From the NCBI GenBank assembly GCA_027035885.1, contig JALVTR010000171.1, positions 1 to 64,000 on the forward strand: a stretch of DNA of 64,000 nt, in the 5' to 3' direction. This document shows, in pieces, positions 26,649 to 35,798 of this stretch. Numbering within the stretch: position 1 is the stretch's first letter; every line of letters begins with the position of its first letter. The position numbers were made by a program, and so were the translations under genes. This DNA comes from Desulfurellales bacterium. Its GTDB lineage: Bacteria; Campylobacterota_A; Desulfurellia; Desulfurellales; Hippeaceae. The notes below the pieces were generated by a model. That model saw only the letters and a program-made list of their open reading frames with translations, was not told where the DNA came from and made no database searches.

Positions 26649-27111
26649 ACACAACCGTCACTGTCTTAGATATTGCTGTTTTAACAAGGATTATCTGGTG
26701 ACGATTAACCTATTTTTACTTTCACTCTATCTACACATCAATCGTCACTTTTTTAGATTAATTGAAGAAAATAATCACTAAAAGAGGCGCATTTTTAGCG
26801 GGTTTTGGTGGTGCATTTGGGCCAGCAGATGACAGTAAAGGAAGGTTGTATCTACGCTTACATGGTCACCTATTTTAATATTTGCACGAACAACGCTTTC
26901 TTTTGCAATATAAAGAGAATTATACTTGCATTACTCATAGCTTCTCAATATTTAGTTTTTTCAATTATCCCATTTTTTTATCTGGCTGTTTTAGATTGAC
27001 TAATGTAAAGTTTGTGACGATCTCTATTTTCAACCTACACTTTTTTCACCATCAATCGTCACTCAAAAATCATTGAAAGGATAAGGAAAAATCAATGAGT
27101 GACGGTTGTGT
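26649..27111. repeat. nested inverted-repeat region with outer 14-bp terminal inverted repeats
   Basis: ACACAACCGTCACT (26649-26662) and AGTGACGGTTGTGT (27098-27111); inner GTGACGAT...ATCGTCAC pairs at 26698/26740 and 27014/27053. Confidence 0.75.
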
Positions 27112-27240
27112 AGATAAAAAAGTGGATTTTATATCTTGGAGAGAGTGAAAAATCAAAAGGAAGAAGAAAGAATAAAAAGAAAAAACACAAGTGAGAAAAA
27201 ATGCTCTTAGTCCATCTTAGGGTTTAACAACTTCATTTTT

Positions 27241-27261
27241 GTGGACTAATAGAGGACTAAT
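27241..27261. promoter_or_regulatory. candidate integrase arm-type site, right
   Basis: gtggactaatagaggactaat; counterpart of 11537-11557. Confidence 0.5.
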
Positions 27262-27274
27262 CAGGAGAAACTAA

Positions 27275-27403
<129 letters not shown>

Positions 27404-27411
27404 TTTTAAAA

Positions 27412-27489
27412 TGGTCGGGGTGAGTGGACTTGAACCACCGACCCCCTGCTCCCAAGGCAGGTGCGCTAACCAAACTGCGCTACACCCCG
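27412..27489 (-). tRNA. tRNA-Pro(UGG)
   Basis: cggggtgtagcgcagtttggttagcgcacctgccttgggagcagggggtcggtggttcaagtccactcaccccgacca. Confidence 0.97.
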
Positions 27490-27633
27490 ACATTCAGGAC
27501 AATTCTTATCACAAATTTATATAGAATTCAATAAAAAAATATTTTTCCTATAGTAACTTTAAAAAAGCTTGACAATATTAGGTGATTTGGGTATAAAACT
27601 TTTTGCTTTTAAATTGATGGAAGGAGTGGAGCA

Positions 27634-28062
27634 ATGAAGACTTACGTGGCCAAATTTGAGCCTGAAAAAAGGAAGTGGTATTTAATAGATGCTAAAGGGA
27701 AAACACTCGGCAGGGTAGCTACTCAAGTTGCCAATATTCTTAGAGGGAAGAATAAGCCTACATTCACTCCCCATGTTGACTGCGGTGATTTTGTTGTAGT
27801 TATTAATGCCAAATACGTTAACCTTACTGGTAAAAAGTTAGAGCAAAAAAAGTATTACAGACATAGCGGTTATATTGGTGGATTGAAGGAGATGACAGCC
27901 GCCGATATGCTTGATAAATATCCGGAGAGAGTTATAATTTATGCTGTTAAAGGTATGCTCCCGAAAAACAGGCTTTCAAATAGGCTTATAACAAAATTAA
28001 AGGTGTATCCAGAAGCGAATCATCCACATAAAGCCCAAAAACCTATAATGATAGAAGTGTAG
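27634..28062 (+). CDS. rplM: ribosomal protein L13
   Basis: [45 protein letters not shown]. Confidence 0.98.
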   Translation: MKTYVAKFEPEKRKWYLIDAKGKTLGRVATQVANILRGKNKPTFTPHVDCGDFVVVINAKYVNLTGKKLEQKKYYRHSGYIGGLKEMTAADMLDKYPERVIIYAVKGMLPKNRLSNRLITKLKVYPEANHPHKAQKPIMIEV

Positions 28063-28071
28063 AGGTGTTAA

Positions 28072-28461
28072 ATGGATAAATATTATGCTACAGGTAAAAG
28101 AAAAACCTCCGTTGCCAGGGTTTGGGTTTATCCTGGCGATGGTGCAATAACTGTTAATAAACAGAGTCTCGATGAATATTTTGGTGGATTAGAAGAAGCA
28201 AAACTGAAGATATACTATCCTTTAAATTTGGCTGGGCTAAATGGGAAGATTACTGTTTATGCTACCGTTAAAGGTGGTGGTATAATGGCTCAGGCTGAAG
28301 CTTTAAGGCATGGCATTTCTAAGGCTTTGGTAGAATACGACTCAAATTTGAGAACTACATTAAAGCCACTTGGTTTACTATCAAGAGATGCTCGGGTAAA
28401 AGAGAGAAAAAAATATGGAAGGAAAAAAGCAAGAAAATCCTTCCAGTGGTCAAAGAGATAA
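28072..28461 (+). CDS. rpsI: ribosomal protein S9
   Basis: YYATGKRKTSVARVWVYPG...KYGRKKARKSFQWSKR. Confidence 0.98.
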   Translation: MDKYYATGKRKTSVARVWVYPGDGAITVNKQSLDEYFGGLEEAKLKIYYPLNLAGLNGKITVYATVKGGGIMAQAEALRHGISKALVEYDSNLRTTLKPLGLLSRDARVKERKKYGRKKARKSFQWSKR

Positions 28462-28470
28462 ACACCCCCA

Positions 28471-28496
28471 CCCCACTTATGTGGGGTTTTCTTTTT
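28471..28496 (+). terminator. intrinsic terminator
   Basis: ccccacttatgtggggttttctttttt. Confidence 0.85.
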
Positions 28497-28500
28497 TATT

Positions 28501-29508
28501 ATGATAAAAGTTGGAATTGTAGGTATAACGGGGTTTACGGGTTTAGAACTTATTAAGATACTACTTAACCATAACGAGGCTACAATTGAGCACGTCTGTT
28601 CAAGAAGTGAAGTTGGTAAGAAAATTTGTGAAGTTTATCCACAATTTAGAGGTGTCTTTGATAAAGATATAGAAGCAATAGATATTGATGAGATTTGCAA
28701 AGTAGATGTGATTTTTTTGGCTTTGCCCCACACTGTATCTGCAGGCTTTGCAAAAAAGCTTTATGGTAAGACCAAGATTGTGGATTTAAGTGCAGATTTT
28801 AGGCTTAGGGATGTTAAAGAGTACGAAAAATGGTATAAAACAAATCATATAGCTAAAGAGCTTTTGAACGGTGCTGTTTACGGTCTTGTGGAATTAAATA
28901 GGGAACAGATAAAAGGCGCGGATTTGATTGCCAATCCTGGGTGCTATGCTACATCTGTAATTTTGGCTGTAGCGCCTGTAGCAAAATACTCTGTCGGTAC
29001 GATTATTTCCGATAGTAAATCTGGCGTTAGTGGTGCCGGAAGAAGGTTAAAGGAAGGTTTGGAGTTTTGCGAGGTCAATGAAAATTTTAAAGCTTATTCT
29101 ATTTATGGTCACAGACATATACCTGAGATGGAACAAGAACTTAGAAAAATCAATCAAAACGTTAAAATTGAATTTATACCTCACCTATTGCCTATTCAGC
29201 GTGGCATATTGTCCACTGTTTATATAAAGGTAAATAAAAAACTCGATTTTGTTAAACTTTACAAAGAATTTTATGGCAAAGATTATTTTGTTAGAGTTAT
29301 CGATACCCCTCCAACAATTAACAATATTAAAGGCACTAACTTTTGCGATTTATATGTCTATTTTGATGAAAGAACAGATATGCTAATTGTTGTGAGCGTG
29401 ATAGATAATTTGATTAAAGGAGCATCAGGCCAAGCAGTGCAGAATATGAATGTTATGTTTGGAATAGATGAAAAAGAAGGTTTGGGAGGCTATAGTTATT
29501 ATCCATGA
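28501..29508 (+). CDS. argC: N-acetyl-gamma-glutamyl-phosphate reductase
   Basis: VGIVGITGFTGLELIKILL...ANPGCYATS. Confidence 0.96.
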   Translation: MIKVGIVGITGFTGLELIKILLNHNEATIEHVCSRSEVGKKICEVYPQFRGVFDKDIEAIDIDEICKVDVIFLALPHTVSAGFAKKLYGKTKIVDLSADFRLRDVKEYEKWYKTNHIAKELLNGAVYGLVELNREQIKGADLIANPGCYATSVILAVAPVAKYSVGTIISDSKSGVSGAGRRLKEGLEFCEVNENFKAYSIYGHRHIPEMEQELRKINQNVKIEFIPHLLPIQRGILSTVYIKVNKKLDFVKLYKEFYGKDYFVRVIDTPPTINNIKGTNFCDLYVYFDERTDMLIVVSVIDNLIKGASGQAVQNMNVMFGIDEKEGLGGYSYYP

Positions 29509-30710
29509 GAACAGAAGTAGTTAAGGGTTCCCTATGTGTAGTGGATGCCATTAAGGCATCCGGAGTTTTTGCTGGCTTAAAGAAAAAGGGCTATGATGTT
29601 GGTTTGGTTTATTCTAACAAATCTACTGTTAGTGCAGCTGTTTTTACTCAAAATGCAATTAAAGCGACTCCTTTGGTTTATGATATAAATTTAATGAAAA
29701 AAGCACCTAATATTAGGGCTGTTGTTGTAAATAGCGGGAATGCCAATGCTTGTAATAAAAATGGAGAAAAAGCCGTTGATGAAATAGTAAAAACATTTGC
29801 AGATAAACTAAAAGTAGAAAGCAATCAAATTTTTGTTGCATCTACGGGTGTTATTGGTGAAGATTTGAATTATGGAAAAATAGTTGGCGTATCAGATGAA
29901 CTTGTAAGAGGATTATCAAAAGATGGCTGCAGTAACTTTGCTAAATCCATAATGACTACAGATACATTTGAAAAAACATACGCCTTAAAGTGTAGCTATT
30001 ACGGCAATGAATTTCGTATTGGAGGAGTAGCAAAAGGGGCTGGGATGATACACCCAAATATGGCAACCATGCTTGCATTTATAACAACAGATATAAATAT
30101 TAGCCGAGAAATGCTAAATAAAGCTCTGAAAGAAGCTGTAGATAAATCTTTTAATAGGATTAGTGTTGATGGTGATACGTCCACTAATGATACGGTTTTC
30201 ATAATGTCCACCTGCCAAGCAAGCAATGAAAAGATAGAAAACGAAAATGAAATTTATAGGTTTTTTACTGACCAGCTAATTCATATGTGTACCTATTTAG
30301 CTAAACTTATAGTCAAAGATGGTGAAGGTGCCACCAAATTAGTTGAAGTTGTAGTTGTTGGTGCATCTTCAAGGAAAGATGCAGAGCTAATTACAAGAAG
30401 CGTGTCTAATTCTTTGCTTGTTAAAACCGCTATTTTTGGAAAAGACCCAAATTGGGGGAGGATTATCGGTTCAATAGGTTACTCAAAAGCTAATATATCA
30501 TTGAGTAGACTTAAGGTATATATGGGAGATGAACTTTTATTCTCTTGCGGTAAAAGGGTTAATTATAATAAGAATTATCTTAAAGAATATATGAATAATG
30601 ATGAAATAAAGATACTTATAGATTTGGGTATAGGAATTCACACCTATAATATGTGGTTCAGCGACATTAGTTATGATTATGTGAAAATTAATGCTGAGTA
30701 TCATACTTAA
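29505..30710 (+). CDS. argJ: bifunctional ornithine acetyltransferase/N-acetylglutamate synthase
   Basis: '[23 protein letters not shown]', '[12 protein letters not shown]'; 4-nt overlap with argC. Confidence 0.96.
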   Translation: MRTEVVKGSLCVVDAIKASGVFAGLKKKGYDVGLVYSNKSTVSAAVFTQNAIKATPLVYDINLMKKAPNIRAVVVNSGNANACNKNGEKAVDEIVKTFADKLKVESNQIFVASTGVIGEDLNYGKIVGVSDELVRGLSKDGCSNFAKSIMTTDTFEKTYALKCSYYGNEFRIGGVAKGAGMIHPNMATMLAFITTDINISREMLNKALKEAVDKSFNRISVDGDTSTNDTVFIMSTCQASNEKIENENEIYRFFTDQLIHMCTYLAKLIVKDGEGATKLVEVVVVGASSRKDAELITRSVSNSLLVKTAIFGKDPNWGRIIGSIGYSKANISLSRLKVYMGDELLFSCGKRVNYNKNYLKEYMNNDEIKILIDLGIGIHTYNMWFSDISYDYVKINAEYHT

Positions 30711-30909
30711 TTTACAGGCATAGGGTTAATGCTTTTCCCGAGGTTTCATAGAGTCGTAAGAATTTATTGTTTATTCTATTGTAGACTATAACGGTAAAGG
30801 GATAAATTTTGGTATCTAATAAAATTTTTAATAAAGTCTAAAAAAGTGTATAAATGTAACCTAAAAATAGTTATTTTTTGTAATAAATCACAAAAATATA
30901 GATTTTTTG

Positions 30910-30937
30910 TTGACAAACGAGAATTTGGATATATAAT
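30910..30937 (+). promoter_or_regulatory. sigma70-type promoter of the tRNA-tuf cluster
   Basis: TTGACA - 16 nt - TATAAT. Confidence 0.85.
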
Positions 30938-30950
30938 GCCTTCTTGCCTG

Positions 30951-31026
30951 GCTGGCGTAGCTCAATCGGTAGAGCAGCTGACTTGTAATCAGCCGGTTGG
31001 GGGTTCAAGTCCCTTCGCCAGCTCCA
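30951..31026 (+). tRNA. tRNA-Thr(UGU)
   Basis: Cloverleaf; anticodon loop cttgtaa. Confidence 0.97.
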
Positions 31027-31032
31027 TGTAGT

Positions 31033-31118
31033 GGAGAGGTTCCCGAGCGGTCAAAGGGAGCAGACTGTAAATCTGCCGGCTTACGCCTTCGGAGGTTCGA
31101 GTCCTCCCCTCTCCACCA
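31033..31118 (+). tRNA. tRNA-Tyr(GUA)
   Basis: Long variable arm; anticodon loop ctgtaaa. Confidence 0.97.
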
Positions 31119-31132
31119 TTAGAATTTAAAGA

Positions 31133-31209
31133 GCGGGAATAGCTCAGTTGGCTAGAGCATCAGCCTTCCAAGCTGAGGGTCGCGGGTTCGAGCCCCGTTT
31201 CCCGCTCCA
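31133..31209 (+). tRNA. tRNA-Gly(UCC)
   Basis: Cloverleaf; anticodon loop cttccaa. Confidence 0.97.
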
Positions 31210-31218
31210 TTTTTTTAT

Positions 31219-31294
<76 letters not shown>

Positions 31295-31316
31295 TAAGTT
31301 TTTTAAGGAGGCTGTT

Positions 31317-32501
31317 ATGGCAAAGGAAAAATACGTAAGAACCAAACCCCATGTTAACATCGGCACAATCGGTCACATAGACCATGGTAAGACAACCCTT
31401 ACAGCTGCCATCACAAAGGTACTGGCAGAGAAGGGTAAGGCAGAGTTCAAAGACTACAACGAAATTGACAACGCTCCAGAGGAGAAGGAAAGAGGTATCA
31501 CAATCAACACTGCCCACGTAGAGTACGAGACAGAGAAACGTCACTATGCACACGTAGACTGCCCAGGGCATGCTGACTACATCAAGAATATGATTACCGG
31601 TGCAGCCCAGATGGACGGTTCTATACTTGTTGTCTCTGCAGCGGATGGTCCAATGCCACAGACACGTGAGCACATACTCCTTGCAAGGCAGGTTAACGTT
31701 CCATACATTGTGGTATTCTTGAACAAAACAGACATGGTTGATGACCCAGAACTCATAGACCTTGTTGAAATGGAAGTAAGGGACTTGCTCTCAAAATACG
31801 ACTACCCAGGTGATGATGTACCTATAATAAAAGGTTCAGCTCTGAAAGCACTTGAAGGTGACCCTAAAGCAATAAAGGCAATAGAAGAGTTAATGGATGC
31901 TGTTGATGAATACATACCAACACCACAGAGAGAATCAGATAAACCATTCCTCATGCCAATCGAGGACATCTTCTCAATCTCCGGTAGAGGAACAGTTGTT
32001 ACAGGTAGGGTAGAAAGAGGAGTATTAAAGCCAGGTGAAGAGGTAGAAATCGTAGGCTTTAAGGAGACGAGAAAGACAGTTGCCACATCCCTTGAGATGT
32101 TCAGGAAGATCTTGGATGAGGCAATAGCAGGTGACAACGTAGGAGTTCTCTTAAGGGGCATCAAGAAGGAAGAGGTTGAAAGAGGAATGGTTTTAGCCAA
32201 ACCTGGCTCCATAACGCCACACAAGAAATTCAAAGCTCAGGTTTACGTTCTCACCAAGGATGAGGGTGGAAGACACACACCATTCTTTGATGGCTATAGA
32301 CCTCAGTTCTACATAAGAACAACAGATGTTACAGGAACAGTTCATCTACCCGAGGGCGTAGAGATGGTTATGCCTGGTGACAACGTAGAGCTAACAGTTG
32401 AACTCATAGCACCTGTTGCCCTTGAGAAAGAGACACGCTTTGCAATCAGGGAAGGTGGTAGAACAGTTGGTGCTGGTGTAATAACGGAGATATTGGAGTA
32501 A
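31317..32501 (+). CDS. tuf: elongation factor Tu, copy 1
   Basis: '[20 protein letters not shown]'; identical protein to 47464-48648. Confidence 0.99.
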   Translation: MAKEKYVRTKPHVNIGTIGHIDHGKTTLTAAITKVLAEKGKAEFKDYNEIDNAPEEKERGITINTAHVEYETEKRHYAHVDCPGHADYIKNMITGAAQMDGSILVVSAADGPMPQTREHILLARQVNVPYIVVFLNKTDMVDDPELIDLVEMEVRDLLSKYDYPGDDVPIIKGSALKALEGDPKAIKAIEELMDAVDEYIPTPQRESDKPFLMPIEDIFSISGRGTVVTGRVERGVLKPGEEVEIVGFKETRKTVATSLEMFRKILDEAIAGDNVGVLLRGIKKEEVERGMVLAKPGSITPHKKFKAQVYVLTKDEGGRHTPFFDGYRPQFYIRTTDVTGTVHLPEGVEMVMPGDNVELTVELIAPVALEKETRFAIREGGRTVGAGVITEILE

Positions 32502-32505
32502 GCCA

Positions 32506-32655
32506 ATGCGTGAAATGGTAACACTTGCTTGTTCTGAGTGTAAGAGAAGGAACTATACCAGCACGAGGGACAAGAAAAAATCAAAAGAAAAATTAGAGCT
32601 AAGGAAATATTGTCCATATTGTAGAAAACATACAATACATAGAGAGGTAAAGTAG
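32506..32655 (+). CDS. rpmG: ribosomal protein L33
   Basis: MREMVTLACSECKRRNYTSTRDKKKSKEKLELRKYCPYCRKHTIHREVK. Confidence 0.96.
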   Translation: MREMVTLACSECKRRNYTSTRDKKKSKEKLELRKYCPYCRKHTIHREVK

Positions 32656-32730
32656 GCCAGTAGCTCCAATTGGTAGAGCGGCGGTCTCCAAAACCGTTTG
32701 TTGGGGGTTCGAGTCCTCCCTGGCCTGCCA
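32654..32730 (+). tRNA. tRNA-Trp(CCA)
   Basis: aggccagtagctccaattggtagagcggcggtctccaaaaccgtttgttgggggttcgagtcctccctggcctgcca. Confidence 0.97.
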
Positions 32731-32739
32731 TTTATTGTT

Positions 32740-32925
32740 ATGATGAAAAAAGTTAAAAGTTTTTTAGAAGAAGTAAAGTTAGAATTTAAGAAGGTAGTTT
32801 GGCCTGGTAAAAAGGAAGTAACTTCTGCCACTATCTCAGTTTTAATTTTTACAGTGGTGGTGGCTTTTATTCTGAGTATTCTTGACTACATTATGTCCAT
32901 AGGTTTGCAATCGCTATTTAAATAA
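32740..32925 (+). CDS. secE: preprotein translocase SecE
   Basis: KSFLEEVKLEFKKVVWPGKKEVTSAT + TM. Confidence 0.95.
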   Translation: MMKKVKSFLEEVKLEFKKVVWPGKKEVTSATISVLIFTVVVAFILSILDYIMSIGLQSLFK

Positions 32926-32940
32926 AGAAGGTTGACATAA

Positions 32941-33480
32941 ATGAGTGACGTTAGATGGTATGCTATTCATACGCAGGTTGGCTATGAAGAGAAAGTGAAA
33001 TCTATGCTTGAAAACAAATTGAAAGAACTTAGTCTGCTCGATGATGTGGAAGAGATTTTTGTACCTTTTGAAGAAGTAATTGTCATAAAGAAAAATAACA
33101 AAAAAGATAAAGTAAAGAAGTGCCTTTATCCAAGCTATGTATTTGTTAAAGCTAAAATGAATGATAAACTTTACAATATAGTTAGGAAGATGTCTTTTGC
33201 TTCTGGCTTTGTTGGTTACAAAAATGAACCTGCCCCAGTGGATGAATCTGAAATCAAGCAGATAAAGGATAGAGTTGAAAGTTCAAAAGAAGCTCCAAGA
33301 CTGTCTGTTTCTTTCGAGCCGGGAGAATCTGTCAGGGTTTTAGACGGTCCTTTTGCTAACTTTACTGGAACTGTTGATGAAGTTGACGTTGAAAAAGGTA
33401 GATTAAGAATATTGGTTAGCATATTTGGTAGATCTACACCAGTTGAGTTGAATTATAACCAAGTAGAGAAAGTAGAATAA
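32941..33480 (+). CDS. nusG: transcription antitermination protein NusG
   Basis: [18 protein letters not shown] '[20 protein letters not shown]'. Confidence 0.98.
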   Translation: MSDVRWYAIHTQVGYEEKVKSMLENKLKELSLLDDVEEIFVPFEEVIVIKKNNKKDKVKKCLYPSYVFVKAKMNDKLYNIVRKMSFASGFVGYKNEPAPVDESEIKQIKDRVESSKEAPRLSVSFEPGESVRVLDGPFANFTGTVDEVDVEKGRLRILVSIFGRSTPVELNYNQVEKVE

Positions 33481-33493
33481 AAGGGAGTTAAAA

Positions 33494-33925
33494 ATGGCAA
33501 AGAAAGAAGTAGTTGCTCAGATTAAGTTGCAGATAGAAGCAGGTAAAGCGTCACCTGCCCCTCCTGTAGGTCCTGCATTGGGCCAGCATGGTGTAAATAT
33601 AATGGATTTTGTTAAGAAGTTTAATGATGTTACAAAAGATAGAATAGGCGATATAGTGCCTGTTGTTATTACAGTTTACGCTGATAGGTCATTTGATTTT
33701 ATAACAAAAACGCCCCCTACTAGCTCGCTAATAAAGAAATCTTTGGGTCTTGAAAAAGGTTCAAGTGATCCAGCAAGGCAAAAAGTTGGTAAGCTAACAA
33801 AAGAGCAGGTAGAGGAGATTGCAAAGATTAAACTTCCTGATTTAAATACGAACGAAATTGAAAAAGCGATGAAAACGGTTGCTGGTACAGCTATAAATAT
33901 GGGAATTGAGGTAGAAGAGATTTAA
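33494..33925 (+). CDS. rplK: ribosomal protein L11
   Basis: [27 protein letters not shown]. Confidence 0.99.
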   Translation: MAKKEVVAQIKLQIEAGKASPAPPVGPALGQHGVNIMDFVKKFNDVTKDRIGDIVPVVITVYADRSFDFITKTPPTSSLIKKSLGLEKGSSDPARQKVGKLTKEQVEEIAKIKLPDLNTNEIEKAMKTVAGTAINMGIEVEEI

Positions 33926-33937
33926 ATCAATTTTTTA

Positions 33938-33951
33938 CCACTGTTCAGTGG
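33938..33951 (+). promoter_or_regulatory. short hairpin in rplK-rplA intergenic region
   Basis: CCACTGTTCAGTGG followed by gagctc. Confidence 0.4.
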
Positions 33952-33975
33952 GAGCTCTAAAGAAAGGAGAGCGTT

Positions 33976-34668
33976 ATGGCAAAGAGGGGTAAAAAGTATA
34001 TTGAAGCGTTGAAGAAATACAATCATTTTAATGAATATCCATTGGATGAAGCTTTGAAGATTCTTAAAGAAATATCTTATGCGAACTATGATGAAACGGT
34101 TGAAGTGCATATGAAATTGGGTGTTGACCCGAGGCACTCAGACCAAATTGTTAGAGGTTCTGTTACATTGCCTAATGGAACGGGAAAGAAAGTTAGGGTT
34201 TTAGTATTTGCTAAGGGAGAAAAGATTAAGGAAGCCGAGGAAGCTGGAGCGGATTATGTAGGTGGTCAGGAATATGCTGATAAAATAGCCAAAGAGGGTT
34301 GGCTTGAGTTTGATAAAGTTATTGCAACACCAGATATGATGGGTGTTGTAGGTAGGTTGGGTAAGATTTTAGGTCCAAGAGGGCTAATGCCAAATCCTAA
34401 GATTGGAACTGTTACGTTTGATGTAGCTAATGCAGTAAAAAGGGCAAAGGCTGGGGAGGTAGAATTTAGGGTTGATAAAACAGCCAACATTCATGTGGGC
34501 GTAGGTAAAAAATCTTTTGATAATGACAAACTGAAGGAGAATATAATTACTTTATACGAAGCAATCGTAAAATCTAAACCATCTGCGGCTAAGGGTAAGT
34601 ATATAAAATCATTCCATATAGCTACAACCCATTCTCCGAGTGTGAAAATTAATGCGCAATCATTATAA
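33976..34668 (+). CDS. rplA: ribosomal protein L1
   Basis: [15 protein letters not shown]; order L11-L1-L10-L7/L12. Confidence 0.99.
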   Translation: MAKRGKKYIEALKKYNHFNEYPLDEALKILKEISYANYDETVEVHMKLGVDPRHSDQIVRGSVTLPNGTGKKVRVLVFAKGEKIKEAEEAGADYVGGQEYADKIAKEGWLEFDKVIATPDMMGVVGRLGKILGPRGLMPNPKIGTVTFDVANAVKRAKAGEVEFRVDKTANIHVGVGKKSFDNDKLKENIITLYEAIVKSKPSAAKGKYIKSFHIATTHSPSVKINAQSL

Positions 34669-34679
34669 TATTAACATAC

Positions 34680-34770
34680 AATTTAGAGGTCAAAGACTGT
34701 GGGTAGCCAGGGGGCTTTAAAATAGGCCCGCAAGAGACCAGTTTTTGACCCGTCCAGGAAAGGAGGGGGA
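34680..34770 (+). ncRNA. ribosomal protein L10 leader (structured 5' UTR)
   Basis: aggtcaaagactgtgggtagccagggggctttaaaataggcccgcaagagaccagtttttgacccgtccaggaaaggaggggg upstream of rplJ. Confidence 0.7.
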
Positions 34771-34772
34771 TA

Positions 34773-35294
34773 TTGAAGAAAGAACGCAAGGTAGAGTTAG
34801 CTGAAAAGCTAAGAGAACGGCTACAGGAAGCCAAAATGGTCATTGTGTCAGAATATGCAGGCTTAACTGTAGACCAAATGGAGTCTATAAGAAACTCTAT
34901 AAAGGAAAAGGGATATACGTTTAACGTTATTAAAAACAACATAGTAAAAAAAGCTATTGAGGGTAGTGAGTGGGAAGTTTTAACAGACAGATTGACCGGT
35001 CCTAATGCTTTTGCTTTGTGTTTTGACGACCCGGCTGAACTTGCAAAGCTGTTGATGGAAAAGTCAAAAGAATTCAAAAAATTAAAAGTTAAACTTGGCT
35101 GTTTGGATGGTAAGATTCTAGAATCAAAAGACGTTGTAGCTTTGAGTAAATTACCTCCAAGAGAAGTACTGTTGGCTCAGCTTTTGGGAACTATGAAAGC
35201 TCCAGTGTCAGGTTTTGTAAATGTTTTAGCGGCCAATATAAGACAGTTTTTGTACGCACTTAAAGCAATAGAAGAAAAGAAGAAAGGAAATTAA
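34773..35294 (+). CDS. rplJ: ribosomal protein L10
   Basis: EYAGLTVDQMESIRNSIKEKGYTFNVIKNNIVKKA. Confidence 0.97.
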   Translation: MKKERKVELAEKLRERLQEAKMVIVSEYAGLTVDQMESIRNSIKEKGYTFNVIKNNIVKKAIEGSEWEVLTDRLTGPNAFALCFDDPAELAKLLMEKSKEFKKLKVKLGCLDGKILESKDVVALSKLPPREVLLAQLLGTMKAPVSGFVNVLAANIRQFLYALKAIEEKKKGN

Positions 35295-35307
35295 GAGGAG
35301 GGGTTAG

Positions 35308-35694
35308 ATGGCAGAGATTACAAAGGAAGATGTCATTAAATTTATTGAAAATATGACTGTTATTGAACTTGCAGATTTTGTTAAAGAGTTGGAAGATAAA
35401 TTTGGAGTTAGCGCAGCTGCTCCTGTTGCCGCTGTTGCTGCTGCACCTGCTGCAGGTGAAGAGGCAGCTCAAGAGCAGGAGAAAACAGAATTTGACGTAG
35501 TTTTGAATAAACCCGGTGAGAAGAAAATTCAGGTTATCAAAATTGTTAGAGAACTTACAGGATTAGGCCTTAAAGAGGCTAAAGCTCTTGTTGATGCTGC
35601 GCCAAAGGCTGTAAAAGAAAAAGTTAGCAAAGAAGAGGCTGAGCAGGTAAAAGCTAAGCTTGAAGAAGCTGGTGCTGAAGTCGAGATTAAATAA
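35308..35694 (+). CDS. rplL: ribosomal protein L7/L12
   Basis: [20 protein letters not shown]...[18 protein letters not shown]. Confidence 0.99.
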   Translation: MAEITKEDVIKFIENMTVIELADFVKELEDKFGVSAAAPVAAVAAAPAAGEEAAQEQEKTEFDVVLNKPGEKKIQVIKIVRELTGLGLKEAKALVDAAPKAVKEKVSKEEAEQVKAKLEEAGAEVEIK

Positions 35695-35728
35695 CTTTGA
35701 TAATATGCGGGCTTACCACTATACGGCC

Positions 35729-35762
35729 AGGAAAGAGGTATTTGCCTCTTTCCTTTTTTTTT
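35729..35762 (+). terminator. terminator/attenuator between rplL and rpoB
   Basis: aggaaagaggtatttgcctctttccttttttttt. Confidence 0.85.
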
Positions 35763-35798
35763 CGAGAAATCTTTTTATAAAAGTAGACGAGGTGCATA

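Larger units (their letters stand above)
11414..27274. mobile_element. genomic island integrated at tRNA-Arg(UCU)
   Basis: Flanked by ~100-bp direct repeats of the tRNA 3' part; decayed integrase and toxin/defence genes inside; core genes resume at the right end. Confidence 0.85.

Noticed and set aside
31802-32233. 143-aa antisense ORF in tuf, repeated at 47949-48380
   Set aside because: Shadow of conserved coding on the opposite strand; duplicated only because tuf is duplicated.
34649-35077. Antisense ORFs over rplJ, rpoB, rpoC, rpsG, rplC and similar genes
   Set aside because: All oppose strongly supported core genes and show no independent motifs or RBS.
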